The position numbers and the translations under genes were made by a program. 64,000 nt of DNA from Zeus faber (Eukaryota > Chordata > Actinopteri > Zeiformes > Zeidae). Positions 11,826 to 21,965 of this stretch are shown piece after piece. The stretch's first letter is position 1, and every line of letters starts with the position of its first letter. The DNA is taken from the NCBI GenBank assembly GCA_960531495.1, contig OY482866.1, forward strand, positions 2,533,201 to 2,597,200. Reading direction: 5' to 3'. Below the pieces are notes generated by a model. It had not been told where the DNA came from. It was given only the letters and a program-made list of their open reading frames with translations, and did not search any database.

Positions 11826-13860
11826 TTACTGGAAGCCCCTCCCCCGGTGCCGCACGTCCAGCAGGCGCCGCACTGTGTAGGTCGGGTGGCCGTCGATGGT
11901 GCGGGGGGGTGGTGGGGCCTCGGCGGGGAGGGAGAGAGGGCTGGAAACCACTGGCTTGAGCAGGGATACATGGAAGATAGGGTGGACACGGAGGGAGGGA
12001 GGGAGACGGAGGCGTACGGCACAGGGGTTGATGATTGACTCAATGGGAAAGGGGCCAACATACCGGGGAGCGAGTTTTCGGGAGTCCACCTTGAGGGGCA
12101 AGTCCCTTGTGGAGAGCCAAACCATCTGTCCGGGGACATATGTAGGTGCGGACACGCGGTGTCGGTTCGCCTGCCGCTGGGACCTGGCCGAGGCCCGGAG
12201 TAGGGCAGAGCAGGCCCTCCTCCACGTCCTCCGGCAGCGACCAATGTGGGCCTGGACGGAGGGTACGGCGATCTCAGCCTCCTGGGCAGGGAACAGCGGG
12301 GGTTGGTAGCCCAGAGAGCATTGGAAGGGCGACAGGCCGGAGGAGGCGTTCACCAGGGTGTTGTGGGCGTACTCGGCCCATGGCAGCTGGTCGCTCCAGG
12401 AGGTGGGGCTGGTGGTTGTCAGGCAGCGGAGCATGGCCTCCACCTCCTGGTTCGCCCGCTCCGTCTGGCCGTTGGTCTGGGGGTGGAAACCGGAGGAGAG
12501 ACTGACCTGCGGGAACAGCGGGGGTTGGTAGCCCAGAGAGCATTGGAAGGGCGACAGGCCGGAGGAGGCGTTCACCAGGGTGTTGTGGGCGTACTCGGCC
12601 CATGGCAGCTGGTCGCTCCAGGAGGTGGGGCTGGTGGTTGTCAGGCAGCGGATCATGGCCTCCACCTCCTGGTTCGCCCGCTCCGTCTGGCCGTTGGTCT
12701 GGGGGTGGAAACGGGAAGAGAGACTTACCTGCGGGAACAGCGGGGGTTGGTAGCCCAGAGAGCATTGGAAGGGCGACAGGCCGGAGGAGGCGTTCACCAG
12801 GGTGTTGTGGGCGTACTCGGCCCATGGCAGCTGGTCGCTCCAGGAGGTGGGGCTGGTGGTTGTCAGGCAGCGGATCATGGCCTCCACCTCCTGGTTCGCC
12901 CGCTCCGTCTGGCCGTTGGTCTGGGGGTGGAAACGGGAAGAGAGACTTACCTGCGGGAACAGCGGGGGTTGGTAGCCCAGAGAGCATTGGAAGGGCGACA
13001 GGCCGGAGGAGGCGTTCACCAGGGTGTTGTGGGCGTACTCGGCCCATGGCAGCTGGTCGCTCCAGGAGGTGGGGCTGGTGGTTGTCAGGCAGCGGAGCCT
13101 GGCCTCCACCTCCTGGTTCGCCCGCTCCGTCTGGCCGTTGGTCTGGGGGTGGAAACCGGAGGAGAGACTGACCTGTGCCCCCAGGGCCGAGCAGAAGGCG
13201 CGCCAGACCTTGGAGGTGAACTGGGGTCCTCTGTCTGACACCACGTCTGCCGGAATGCCATGGCGGCGGAACACCTCGGCCACCAGCAGGTCTGCGGTCT
13301 CCCTCGCCGATGGTAGCTTGGGCAGGGCGAGGAAGTGGGCCGCCTTAGAAAAGCGGTCCACCACCGTGAGGATGGTAGTGTTGCCCCGGGATGGTGCAAG
13401 ACCGGTGACGAAGTCCAGGGCGATGTGGGACCAAGGACGAGTCGGGATGGGTAATGGGCGGAGGAGGCCGGAGCGGGGTCGGGTGGAGGTCTTGGACCGG
13501 GCGCAGGTGGGGCAGGCCGAGACGAAGGACCGGGTGTCAGGGAGCAGGGTTGGCCACCAGAAGTGCTGGCGGACGACGGCCAGGGTGCGGGTGATCCCGG
13601 GGTGGCAGCTGAGGCGGGAGGCATGGGCCCACTGCAGAACCTGGGAGCGTGCAGAGTCAGGGACGAACAGGCGGTTAGGGGGTCAGGTACCTGGGTCGGG
13701 CTGGTGCTCCTGTGCTTGGGTGACGAGGGACTCGATCTCCCAGGTGTGTGTGGCGGCAAGGCACAGGGGTGGAAGGATGGGTTCAGGATCCCCTGTCTTC
13801 TCCTCTGGCGCGAACACACGGGACAGGGCGTCGGGTTTGGTGTTCTTGGTGCCCACCTGG
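11826..13860 (-). pseudogene. Gypsy integrase with quadruplicated catalytic segment
   Basis: The frame at 11826-13364 begins [11 protein letters not shown] (first catalytic Asp) and continues with [10 protein letters not shown] (second Asp). It then holds four tandem copies of a 74-residue segment that contains [14 protein letters not shown] with the third catalytic residue, the Glu. After the last copy the normal C-terminal domain resumes ([13 protein letters not shown], the GPF strand, [11 protein letters not shown]) and the start of a chromodomain-type tail, ending at a stop where the element is truncated. The upstream zinc-binding part (13365-13860) is in a different frame. An integrase with three additional catalytic segments is unlikely to fold normally. 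Confidence 0.9.
12289..13176 (-). repeat. Four tandem copies of a 222-bp coding segment
   Basis: Unit starts fall at 12289, 12511, 12733 and 12955 on the + strand, exactly 222 bp apart and in frame (74 codons each). The two middle units share diagnostic variants (SRFHP, EAMIRC), while the outer units read SGFHP with EAMLRC or EARLRC. This suggests stepwise unequal exchange or replication slippage, with the middle pair the most recent. Confidence 0.97.
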
Positions 13861-15080
13861 CCTGCCGGGAGTGGAAGCGCTTCGCCATCCGGATAAAGGC
13901 CAAGTTCTTATGATCGGTCCAGAGGACGAAGGAGTGGATTGCTCCCTCAAGCCAGTGGCGCCATTCCTCCAGGGCTAGTTTGACAGCCAGTAGTTCCCGG
14001 CTACCCACGTCATAGTTGCACTCGGGTGGTGTGAGCCTGCGGGACAGAAAGGCACAGGGGTGGAGCTTACCATCCTGGGAAAGTACTGCTCCTACCCCCG
14101 TGTCTGAAGCGTCCACTTCTACCACGAACTGGAGGTTGGCGTCGGGCTGGGCCAGGACCGGGGCCGAAGAAAAGCGGGTCCTGAGGTCGAGGAACGCGGC
14201 CTCGGCCGGGGGGGTCCATTTGAAGGCCACTGCGGTGGAGGTAAGGGCTGAGAGGGGAGCAGCGATGCGACTGAAGTTACGGATGAAGCGCCGGTAGAAG
14301 TTTGCAAACCCGAGGAACCGTTGGAGCTGCTTCCTATTGGCTGGGGTTGGCCACTCCACCACGGCGGCCACCTTCTTGGGATCCATCTCCAGCCTCCCTC
14401 GGCCAATGATGAACCCTAGGAAGGAAATGGATGGAAAATGGAAGACACACTTCTCGGCTTTAACAAACAGACGGTTTTCCAGGAGGCGCTGCAGCACCAG
14501 GCGTACATGCTTTACGTGCTCGGAGAGGGATTTGGAGAAAATCAAGATGTCGTTGAGGTAAACAAAGACAAAGGAGTTGAGCATGTCCCGGAGGACATCG
14601 TTAATTAGGGCCTGGAAGACCGCTGGGGCATTTGACAGCCCAAAGGGCATAACAAGGTACTCAAAGTGTCCGAGCGGGGTGTTAAAGGCGGTCTTCCACT
14701 CGTCCCCTTCGCGGATGCGGACCAGGTGGTAAGCGTTGCGGAGGTCCAGCTTGGAAAAGTGGGTGGCCCCCTGGATGGGGACGAAGACTGAATCCATCAG
14801 GGGCAAGGGGTACTTGTCTTTGATCGTGATATTGTTCAGTCCCCTGAAATCAATGCAAGGACGGAGGGTCTTGTCCTTCTTCGCAGCAAAGAAGAACCCT
14901 GCGCCTAGCGGAGAAGACGAGGGGCGAATAATCCCGGCAGCGAGAGAGTCGCGGATGTAAGTCTCCATGGCCTCCTGTTCGGGCCGGGAGTCGTTATACA
15001 GGCGACTGCAGGGGAGGGGGGCGCCTGGCAGGAGGTTGATTGCGCAGTCGTAGGGGCGATGAGGTGGTAAGGATAGCTGA
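13860..15080 (-). pseudogene. Gypsy reverse transcriptase and RNase H, catalytic Asp lost
   Basis: From METYIRDSL at 14968 the frame carries the classic gypsy RT blocks: [26 protein letters not shown] (motif A Asp kept), [12 protein letters not shown], then motif C as [10 protein letters not shown] where the family has YLDD. The changed codon is AAC at 14552-14554 on the + strand complement. RNase H follows with VDASDTG, an RELLA-type Glu and WTDHKNL. Near 13860 the frame is lost inside the RNase H/integrase linker. A YLND active site should be catalytically dead, since the two Asp bind the metal ions. Confidence 0.9.
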
Positions 15081-16549
15081 AGACCGGGGCTAGGTCCAGA
15101 TATTGCGATGGGACCGAGGACAGGTCAGGGCTCCTGGGGACCCCCGGCGGCGCACCCGGCGGCGGGGTAGGGGCCGAGCGGAGGCAGTGGGCATGACAGT
15201 GTGTGCTCCAGGAGCTCACGCTGCCCGAGCGCCAGTCCATCTGAGGGTTGTGGGTCTGGAGCCAGGTGTACCCCAGCACCACGGGGTTCAGTGGGGAATC
15301 AATAAGGAAGAACCTTAAAGACTCACGGTGGTTGACGGAGAGTAGCAGTTTGAGGGGAGCTGTCTGGTGGGTATTCCGGGTCAAATGCGACCCATCCAGC
15401 CCCTTGACCTCGAGCGGTGCAGGGAGAGGGACGGGTGTCAGCCCTAGCTGGCGTGCTAGTCCCTGGTCGAGGAAAATTGCATCCGCCCCGGAATCTATGA
15501 GAGCAGGGGAAGAGCGTGTTATATCTCCCCAAGAGAGGGTAGCTGGGAACAGCGGACGGGAGAGAGGGTCGGTGCTGGAGCGACCGCAGCGTAACCCTAC
15601 CGAGGAGTCACCCTCTCGTGGCCGGACCGGGCAGGTGGCTCGGAGGTGTCCCAGCCGGCCGCAATACAGACAGGCGCCGGTCTGTAGGCGGCGTGCTCGC
15701 TCCTCGGGGGAGATCCGGGAGCGACCAAGCTGCATTGGCTCGGCATCGGAGAGAGTCGGGGGACTTGTGAGGCGCCCAAGAGTAGCGGGCGCTGGAGACT
15801 GGAGGCTCGCCCCCTCCCTCTCGCGCTGGCGCTCCTGTAGCCGGTTGTCCAGGTGGATTGCAGTCTCCACTAGTTGGTCCAGGTCCGTGGGCTCGTCCCG
15901 CCGTGCCAGCTCGTCCCGCAACTCGTCGTTCAGGGCGCGCTGGAACACGTCCTGCTGGGCTCCGTCATTCCAGCCGATTTCCGCGGCTAGAGTCCTGAAC
16001 TCGACGACGAGGGAGGCGACGCTATGGGAACCCTGGCGGAGGGAGAGGAGTCTTCTGGCGGCCTCCTTGCCGCAAACTGGGTGGTCGAAGACTCTCCTCA
16101 TTTCGCAGGTAAACAGATCGTAGGAGAGACTCACGGGACCCCCCTGACTCCAAACCGCGGAACCCCAGCCGAGAGCCGCCCCTCTCAGGCAGGTGAGGAA
16201 CGCGATGCGGGCACTATCGGAGGCGTACGACGACGGCCGCTGTTGGAATACCACCGCGCACTGCACAAGAAAGGTGCGGCAGGTGCCGAAATCGCCGTCG
16301 TAAGGCGCCGGAGCCGAACGTGGGGCTCAGGGGGGACGAGGAGGCGCTGGGAGCCCTGGTGGGGGAAGGAGGGCGGGTCGGAGGAGCAGGGGGGGCCACG
16401 GGGGCCGGAGGGCCCTGCAGGCTGCTGACGGCCGCCGAGATGGTCCGGAGGTGTTCCGCGATGTCCCGGAGGGCCTGGTCATGTTGCCCAAGCAACACTC
16501 CTTGGTCCCGGAGTGCGCGGCGGAGCCCTTCTGTGTCGGCTGGGTCCAT
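15080..16549 (-). pseudogene. Gypsy gag and protease, frameshifted
   Basis: The reading frame begins at the ATG at 16549-16547 (MDPADTEGL) with a coiled-coil-like N-terminus and a Pro-rich linker. It shifts frame near 16270 and continues as the capsid-like region. A CCHC zinc knuckle, C-x2-C-x4-H-x4-C (CLYCGRLGHLRATC), lies at 15631-15672. The aspartic protease active site DSGA is near 15479-15504. Another frame change near 15080 precedes the reverse transcriptase. The protein would bind RNA and form the particle. With two frame changes it is not expected to give a normal Gag-Pol. Confidence 0.85.
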
Positions 16550-16570
16550 GTTTTCCTGGCCAGACCGTAC

Positions 16571-17076
16571 TGTCACGACCAGAACAGGGAGGAACCCAAA
16601 CGCACGACACAGGGAGATGGAAGGCAGGCAAAGGATGTTTATTAGCCTGGAGGGTGGAGCTGGCCAGGGGGACCCGGTCAGGGAGGGATGGAGCAGGGCT
16701 GGGCAGGGATGATGATGACCAGGAGAAGGGGTCCGGGATCCGGGTGGAGAGACGGGGAACCAGGCTGGATGGAGAGTCCTGGTCGACGAGCGGAGACAGA
16801 CAGGTGAAGGGAAGGCGAGACAACAAGACATAAACTAGGAACTTGGAACTTGGACCTGGGAACTAGGAACTAGGAAGGGAGCCAATCGCGATGCAACTCG
16901 GGGAAAGCTAGTTGACGGTCTGGCAAGGAATGGCAAGGAAGCTGGGGCTAAATACAGTGCGGGTAATTGATCCCAGGTATGTGCAATTGGGTCTGAGTAG
17001 GGAGCTGCAGATGGTGCAAGGGCGGCCTCTAGTGGCGCTGGGAGGCCGTGGGGCCAACAGGGATTGAAGCTCATCA
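16571..17076 (-). repeat. 5' LTR of the gypsy element
   Basis: Read on the - strand it begins TGATGAGCTTC and ends GGTCGTGACA, giving TG...CA ends, with an AATAAA signal near 16637-16643. The gag ATG lies only about 20 bases beyond its end. It contains short direct repeats of the AACTAGGAACT type near 16835-16880. No second LTR exists in the window, so insertion age cannot be estimated from LTR divergence. Confidence 0.82.
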
Positions 17077-17596
17077 CTGGATATTTAAAAAACTTCCCAA
17101 GTATGATCTTTTCTGAGTAATGATTCTTTTAAGTTTGATATTAATATCATAATAACATTTCCTCAACTGCAATTATTTGTATTTATTCCAGCGACATTCA
17201 TTGGAACTTGTGAGGGGGAGGCTAAGCATACTTTTCTCTGTGAACTTCATACAGATTCCACCAGAATCTAATTTCAGATGCAACCTCAACAGTTCACGCC
17301 TCCATGCCTCTGTTAACAGCTTGTCACCCTCTGCCCAATGTCTTCCCAGTGTGTTTTGCCTCCCTAAGTGCCCCCCTACTCCATCACTCACTCCCTTGTT
17401 TTGTTTACATTATGCAGAAAGTCAACGTCACATGAAAGAAAAATTAAATGTAGAAAAAATTACAATACTTAGATTAAGAAAAATTGAATGCCCGTTAGGT
17501 TACAGATAATTTCACCTGACAGGATTTCTTAAAACAAGAAATATTCTTGAGATAGAAATTATAATCTTCCATAATGGTCAACCCTAATTGATATTT
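17077..17596. other. Non-coding DNA
   Basis: No gene recognised. It lies immediately 5' of the gypsy LTR. The open frame at 17177-17509 has no recognisable domain. Confidence 0.4.
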
Positions 17597-18076
17597 TATC
17601 TATCTATAATTCTAGGAATCTCTGTCTGTCCTTTTGTCTGTATGTTATATGTATGTCCTTCGATTATCTCTACAACCGTTCATTCGATCGACTTTGCACT
17701 TAGCGGCTGTATGGCTGAGGACCCGAGGATGTGCAGTGTGAAATTTATTGGAATTTAGACACGAGTCACGTGTATTATTAATACACTTTGAATAAACAGG
17801 CAAACGGCGAGCCGCTCTGTGCAGCTATTGCACTTTGTGACATCATCATCTAATTCCACTAAGCGGGGCAATTTCTGACATCATCCAATACGTGAAGCAC
17901 AAGGTGCGTGCCTGGCAGTGACCTTCAACGTCACACATGCACTGCGAGCAGAGCGCCTGGCAGTCCACATAAACGCAATTAAAATTGACTGAAGAAATCT
18001 GGACTTGACTGATTGACAGTGTATGTGCAGTGCATGTGCCATTATAGTGTCTTCAATTTTGAACGGGCATGTACTA
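17597..18076 (+). mobile_element. Candidate non-autonomous Helitron
   Basis: The left edge reads TCTATCTATAATTCTAGGAA and is followed by repeated CTGTCTGT and GTATGTCCTTCGATTATCTC words, as in fish Helitron 5' ends. The right edge has GGGCATGTACTAGT near 18063-18076, fitting a CTRRT-type terminus. I could not establish a convincing hairpin just upstream of it, and the following base is not the expected T. No Rep/helicase coding sequence is present. Confidence 0.35.
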
Positions 18077-18290
18077 GTACTTCAAATAAGGAGAGATGTT
18101 TTAAAACCCTGTTGTTCTCCATAAAAGGTTACTTATTTCACTGAATTGCTTTTTTCCCCTCAATAAGGGGAGGAGTTTCAATTTATAGAAACAGAAAAGA
18201 AGAACAGAAACAGTCATTATTCGTCACGCAACACACCACACTACAACACATGCTTGCACACACACACACACATGCACATGCTTTGATGGT

Positions 18291-18483
18291 GGCCGGTGAA
18301 ATGGATTCTCTGCTTTTGACCCATCCTGGCTTGTCCTTCCTCCTGGGGCACAGCCAGGAGCCGTGGGCAGCATACGTGGACGCGCCAGGGGACCAGGTGA
18401 TAAATGTCCATTGCTGGTCAGACAATGATGGGTGCATGTTTTTGGTGGTGGTCCTTACTGACGTGAGGTGGAGGAAACCCCAT
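18291..18483 (-). mobile_element. SINE 3' fragment, inverted relative to 18926-19275
   Basis: The reverse complement matches 19078-19275 almost base for base across about 190 bp, including GGAGGAAGGACAAGCCAGGA and the CATGGGGTTTCCTCCACCT start. The tRNA-like head is missing. A short repeat of the edge (CATGTGGAAACCCCAT) follows. Confidence 0.8.
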
Positions 18484-18614
18484 GTGGAAACCCCATTTAT
18501 CCGTTCTACTCTGAGTTTTTATAATCTTTCTATTCACTGAACTACTAGTGACTGGCACCTTTGGGTGCTTAGGCGTTCTCTCTAGTATATATGAGCTAAC
18601 TGGGACCACAGCAT

Positions 18615-18734
18615 CTAGTTCTGGTGTGGTTTAATCTGGTTGCGGTGGACCCACTTAAACTTTGGCACTTTCTGTTCCTTTCTGACCCTGATTTGGTACA
18701 CTGTGGACGAGAGTTTATCTGTGATCTTATAGGG
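18615..18734 (-). pseudogene. Fragment of a retroelement integrase C-terminus
   Basis: The short frame PYKITDKLSSTVYQI ... KWVHRNQIK resembles the SH3-like C-terminal domain and tail of LTR-retroelement integrases. It lies between the two SINE arms. The upstream part of the same frame is not recognisable. This is a weak match based on pattern only. Confidence 0.35.
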
Positions 18735-18925
18735 CATGTCCAGTGGGGGAGGACTTGCGAACATGTTTTCCTGTTCCTTGCTTGTTCTTTCCTGTCTGTT
18801 GGGCAAAGAGATGGTGCCATACCTTGTCTCTAACTTGGAGTCTGTCATGGGATGCCTTTTGGTCATAGTGGGCCTTGCCTCCCTCTGTGCTCTTGACCAG
18901 GTTTTTCTGGGCGAAGGAGAATGTG

Positions 18926-19275
18926 GTTTTGAGGAGCAGTGCATTGCACTGCTGCCTCACAGCAAGAAGGTTCTGGGTTCGATTCCCGCCTGGGGCGCTG
19001 TTGGCACCATACTCCGGCGGGTTATCTCCCAAATAGGAGCCTTTCTATGTGGAGTTTGAATGTTCTCCCCGTGCTCACATGGGGTTTCCTCCACCTAACA
19101 TCAGTAAGGACCCCCCCCCCAAAAACATGCACCCATCATCGTCTGACCAGCGATGGACACTCATCACCAGGTCCCCGGGCGTGTCCACAAATGCTGCCCA
19201 CTGCTCCTGGCTGTGCCCCCGGAGGAAGGACAAGCCAGGATGGGTTAAACGCAGAGGCCTCATTTCACCAGGCTG
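18926..19275 (+). mobile_element. tRNA-derived SINE
   Basis: The head includes CTGCTGCCTCACAGCAAGAA and a B box GGTTCGATTCCCGCC near 18976-18990. The middle carries the GTGGAGTTTGAATGTTCTCC core shared by many fish SINEs. The 3' part (19078-19275) is found inverted at 18291-18483. A run of ten C at about 19111-19120 interrupts it. Confidence 0.75.
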
Positions 19276-19521
19276 GAATGTGTAGCTTCGGCCCTGACCA
19301 CTTTGCTGTGGTGGCCAGCATCTTTGACTTGGGTTGTACTGACGGCAGTCTTCCGGGTGCGCCGTAGTATGGACGCATTGGCAATGGCTACGCATTCAAC
19401 TCGTCCTTTTGTGTTTATTATTATTTGTATTGTTCTTATTTTTGCACGCAGTGCACTGTCGCTCTAACAATATAACGACAAGCACTCCTGGACGTCCGTT
19501 CGACACTTAATACAGACTTTT

Positions 19522-20427
19522 TTGCAACTTACCAGAGTACGTGCTGCGATCCCTTTGTCCTGCCTCCGCTGTGTTTACCAATACGCTGGCGGAGGAGAAA
19601 GAGAAGAGGCAAACGTGCCGGAATTCTATGCAGATCTCGGACGAGATACTGCAACCCGCCGATACCGAGCATTTTACTGGCAAATGTTCAATCCCTGGAC
19701 AATAAAATGGACGAACTACACGATTATTTTCCAGCGGGACATCGCAAACTACTGTGTGCTGGCGTTCACAGAAACCTGGCTGGATGCTACGGTGCTGGAC
19801 TCTGCCATTTCTCCGGCTGGATTTTCCATCTACCGGCACGACGGAACCACGGAGTCAGGTAAACGCAGAGGCGGTGGGGTCTGCATTATGGTTAACTCTC
19901 ACTGGGGTTCGGATATATCAGTACTTTCAAAACACTGCTCTCCGGACCTGGAGCTCTTAACTATAAAAGTTTGTCCCTTCTACCTCCTGCGGGAATTCAG
20001 CGCCGCTATAATCACGGCAGTCTACATACCCCCGCAGGCGGATAAAACATGCGCATTAGAGGACTTTTACGGAGTAATCAATGGACTTGAGAACGCTCAC
20101 CCTGAGGCAGCTTCTATTGTTTGTGGCGACTTCAATAGGGCTAATATGAGGAAAGTTTTGCCTAAATATCACCAGCATATCAACATTCCTACCAGGGGTG
20201 ATCAGACTCTCGACCATTGTTATTCACAACTACAGAACAGCTACAAACCCCTCCCCCGCCCTGCCTTTGGTAAGGCAGATCACACCTCCATTCTTCTCCT
20301 ACCAACCTACAGACAACGATTAAAGCAAGGAAAACCGGTTTGTCGAACAGTCCAATGCTGGAATGAGGAATCCACTGCCACTCTCCAAGCCTGTTTCGAA
20401 ACCACGGACTGGCAGATGTTCCTATAG
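19522..20427 (+). pseudogene. LINE apurinic-like endonuclease domain
   Basis: The frame has the endonuclease blocks FTETWLD, GGGVCIMVN, REFSAAIITAVYIPPQA, CGDFNRAN (GDFN catalytic Asp) and GKADHTSIL (the SDH-type block, here ADH). It ends at a stop at 20425-20427 before the RT domain, so EN and RT are separated. The endonuclease would nick target DNA for target-primed reverse transcription. N-terminal residues before about 19620 do not look like the family and are probably out of frame. Confidence 0.85.
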
Positions 20428-20535
20428 CTCTGGGGACATGGAGGCCTTGAGGAAAGACACGCGAGCAACACCATCCCGGCTGCAAGGCTAGCGGAGGACC
20501 AGGATGACTGCACTCTGTTCCTGTCTACGGCTGAC

Positions 20536-21530
20536 GTGAGGAGAGCTCTTAAAAGAGTAAACCCTCGGAAGTCTCCAGGGCCTGATGGCATTCCAGGCCA
20601 TGTCCTCAGAGCGTGGGCCGACCAGCTGGCGGAGGTATTCACCTCCATATTCAACCTCTCCCTGCAGTCTACAGTCCCCGTCTGCTTCAAACAGACAACC
20701 ATTGTCCCGGTACCAAAGAAACAACCCATCACCTGCCTGAATGACTATCGCCCCGTAGCACTGACCTCTACCATCATGAAGTGCTTCGAACGGCTAGTCA
20801 GAATCCACATCTGCTCCTTCCTTCCTGACACCCTAGACTCCTTCAATTTGCATATCGCCCGAACAGATCTACGGACGACGCCATCGCCCTGGCAGTGCAC
20901 ACCAGGTGAGAATGGGGAAATCTCTCCTCTTCTGCACTGACCCTGAGCACCGGAGCCCCACAGGGCTGCGTACTCAGTCCCCTCCTGTACGCCCTGTTCA
21001 CACATTACTGTGTGGCCATCCTGAAGTTTGCGAACGACACCACCATCCTCGGTCTCATCTCCAACAACGATGAGTCCTCCTACAGAGAGTAGGTCAGCGT
21101 CTTGGCAACGTGGTGCCAGGATTACAACCTCTCTCTCAACGTCTGCAAGACTAAAGAGTTTTTCTTATTTTCATTTTATGTACATACACTGTGACCTCTT
21201 GCCCATATTTGTAACATTGACTCTTACTCTTTTATTCATTTTTTATATTCGACTCGCGGACTACAGGAAACAACAGCGACAGCCTATTCTTCCTGAGGAG
21301 ACTCAAGAAGTTTGGCATGTCTGTCAGGACTCTCACTAGCTTCTTCCGATGCACCATTAAGAGCATTCTCACTGGCTGCATCACTGCCTGGTACGGCAGC
21401 TGCCCCGCTGCTGATCTCAATGCGCTCCAGAGGGTGGTGAAGACAGTGGAGCGCATCATTTGCTGCCACCTCCCCTCTGTGCAAGGCATCTACCGCACAC
21501 AATGCCTCGGAAAGCATGGAAAATCATAAA
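20536..21530 (+). pseudogene. LINE reverse transcriptase, deleted and mutated
   Basis: The fingers region is clear (NPRKSPGPDGIPGHVL, NDYRPVALTSTIMKCFERL). Near 20905 the sequence jumps over motif A (the D-x4-AF block is missing) to GAPQGCVLSPLLYALF at about 20955-21000. Motif C reads FANDTTIL at about 21028-21050 instead of FADD. At 21159 the frame runs into a copy of the 3' UTR and resumes at 21265 with FFLRRLKKFGM. It lacks a working active site. Confidence 0.88.
21159..21255 (+). repeat. 97-bp copy of the LINE 3' UTR inside the RT
   Basis: It matches 21833-21929 along its full 97 bp with only two or so differences near the end. It replaces the RT stretch that normally follows the NVCKTKE motif. 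Confidence 0.95.
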
Positions 21531-21832
21531 GGACTACAGTCAACCAGGCTACGGACTGTTTACACTGCTGCCGTCTGGTAAACGTTACCGGAGCATCCAG
21601 GCATGGACTACCAGACCCACGAACAGTTTTTACCCTCAGGCCATAACACTTCTCAACCTGCAATATCTGTAGTCACCTATGTAAATTAAATGTACATCAC
21701 CACAACTACATGTACATATCCACCGGCACTCCTTCACTTTATATTTATATCCATGTCTTGTGCAATAGACTGACCTATTGCTGTTGGAACTGCTACAATG
21801 TTCCAATTATTTTAGTTTCTGTTTTAGGATTA

Positions 21833-21929
21833 TTTTTCTTATTTTCATTTTATGTACATACACTGTGACCTCTTGCCCATATTTGTAACATTGACTCTTA
21901 CTCTTTAATTTATTTTTTATATTCGACTC
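21833..21929 (+). repeat. 97-bp 3' UTR segment, original position
   Basis: This is the direct-repeat partner of 21159-21255. It lies after the LINE stop region and before a poly-A/(TA)n tract, where a 3' UTR is expected. Confidence 0.9.
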
Positions 21930-21934
21930 ATATT

Positions 21935-21965
<31 letters not shown>

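Larger units (their letters stand above)
11826..17076 (-). mobile_element. Ty3/gypsy LTR retrotransposon, 3' truncated
   Basis: On the - strand the order is 5' LTR (17076-16571), gag, protease, reverse transcriptase, RNase H, integrase, then an abrupt end within the chromodomain-like region at 11826. The sequence below 11826 is unrelated AT-rich DNA and no second LTR is present. The high GC content contrasts sharply with both flanks. Coding is broken by at least three frame changes (near 16270, 15080 and 13860) plus a catalytic substitution in the reverse transcriptase. It belongs to the chromovirus-like teleost gypsy type whose Gag starts MDPAD. Confidence 0.93.
19400..21929 (+). mobile_element. 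L2/CR1-group non-LTR retrotransposon, rearranged
   Basis: The element carries an endonuclease region (19620-20427), a reverse transcriptase region with an internal deletion (20500-21530) and an AT-rich 3' UTR ending near 21929-21980 beside a (TA)n tract. A 97-bp piece of its own 3' UTR is present a second time inside the RT. The same LINE type starts again at 63265. It is not capable of autonomous movement. Confidence 0.88.

Noticed and set aside
12289-13176. Regular repeats that might suggest a CRISPR array or satellite
   Set aside because: The units are directly adjoining, coding and contain integrase motifs; there are no spacers and the organism is an animal.
12246-13238. A 330-codon open frame on the + strand across the 222-bp repeats
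   Set aside because: It is the antisense shadow of the quadruplicated integrase. A 222-bp period keeps all frames open, and its Gly/Arg-rich product has no domain.
14552-21050. The idea that Asp-to-Asn changes in two RTs reflect host cytidine deaminase editing
   Set aside because: Only one site per element was noted, and ordinary CpG decay explains the gypsy case. A strand-biased mutation count would be needed.
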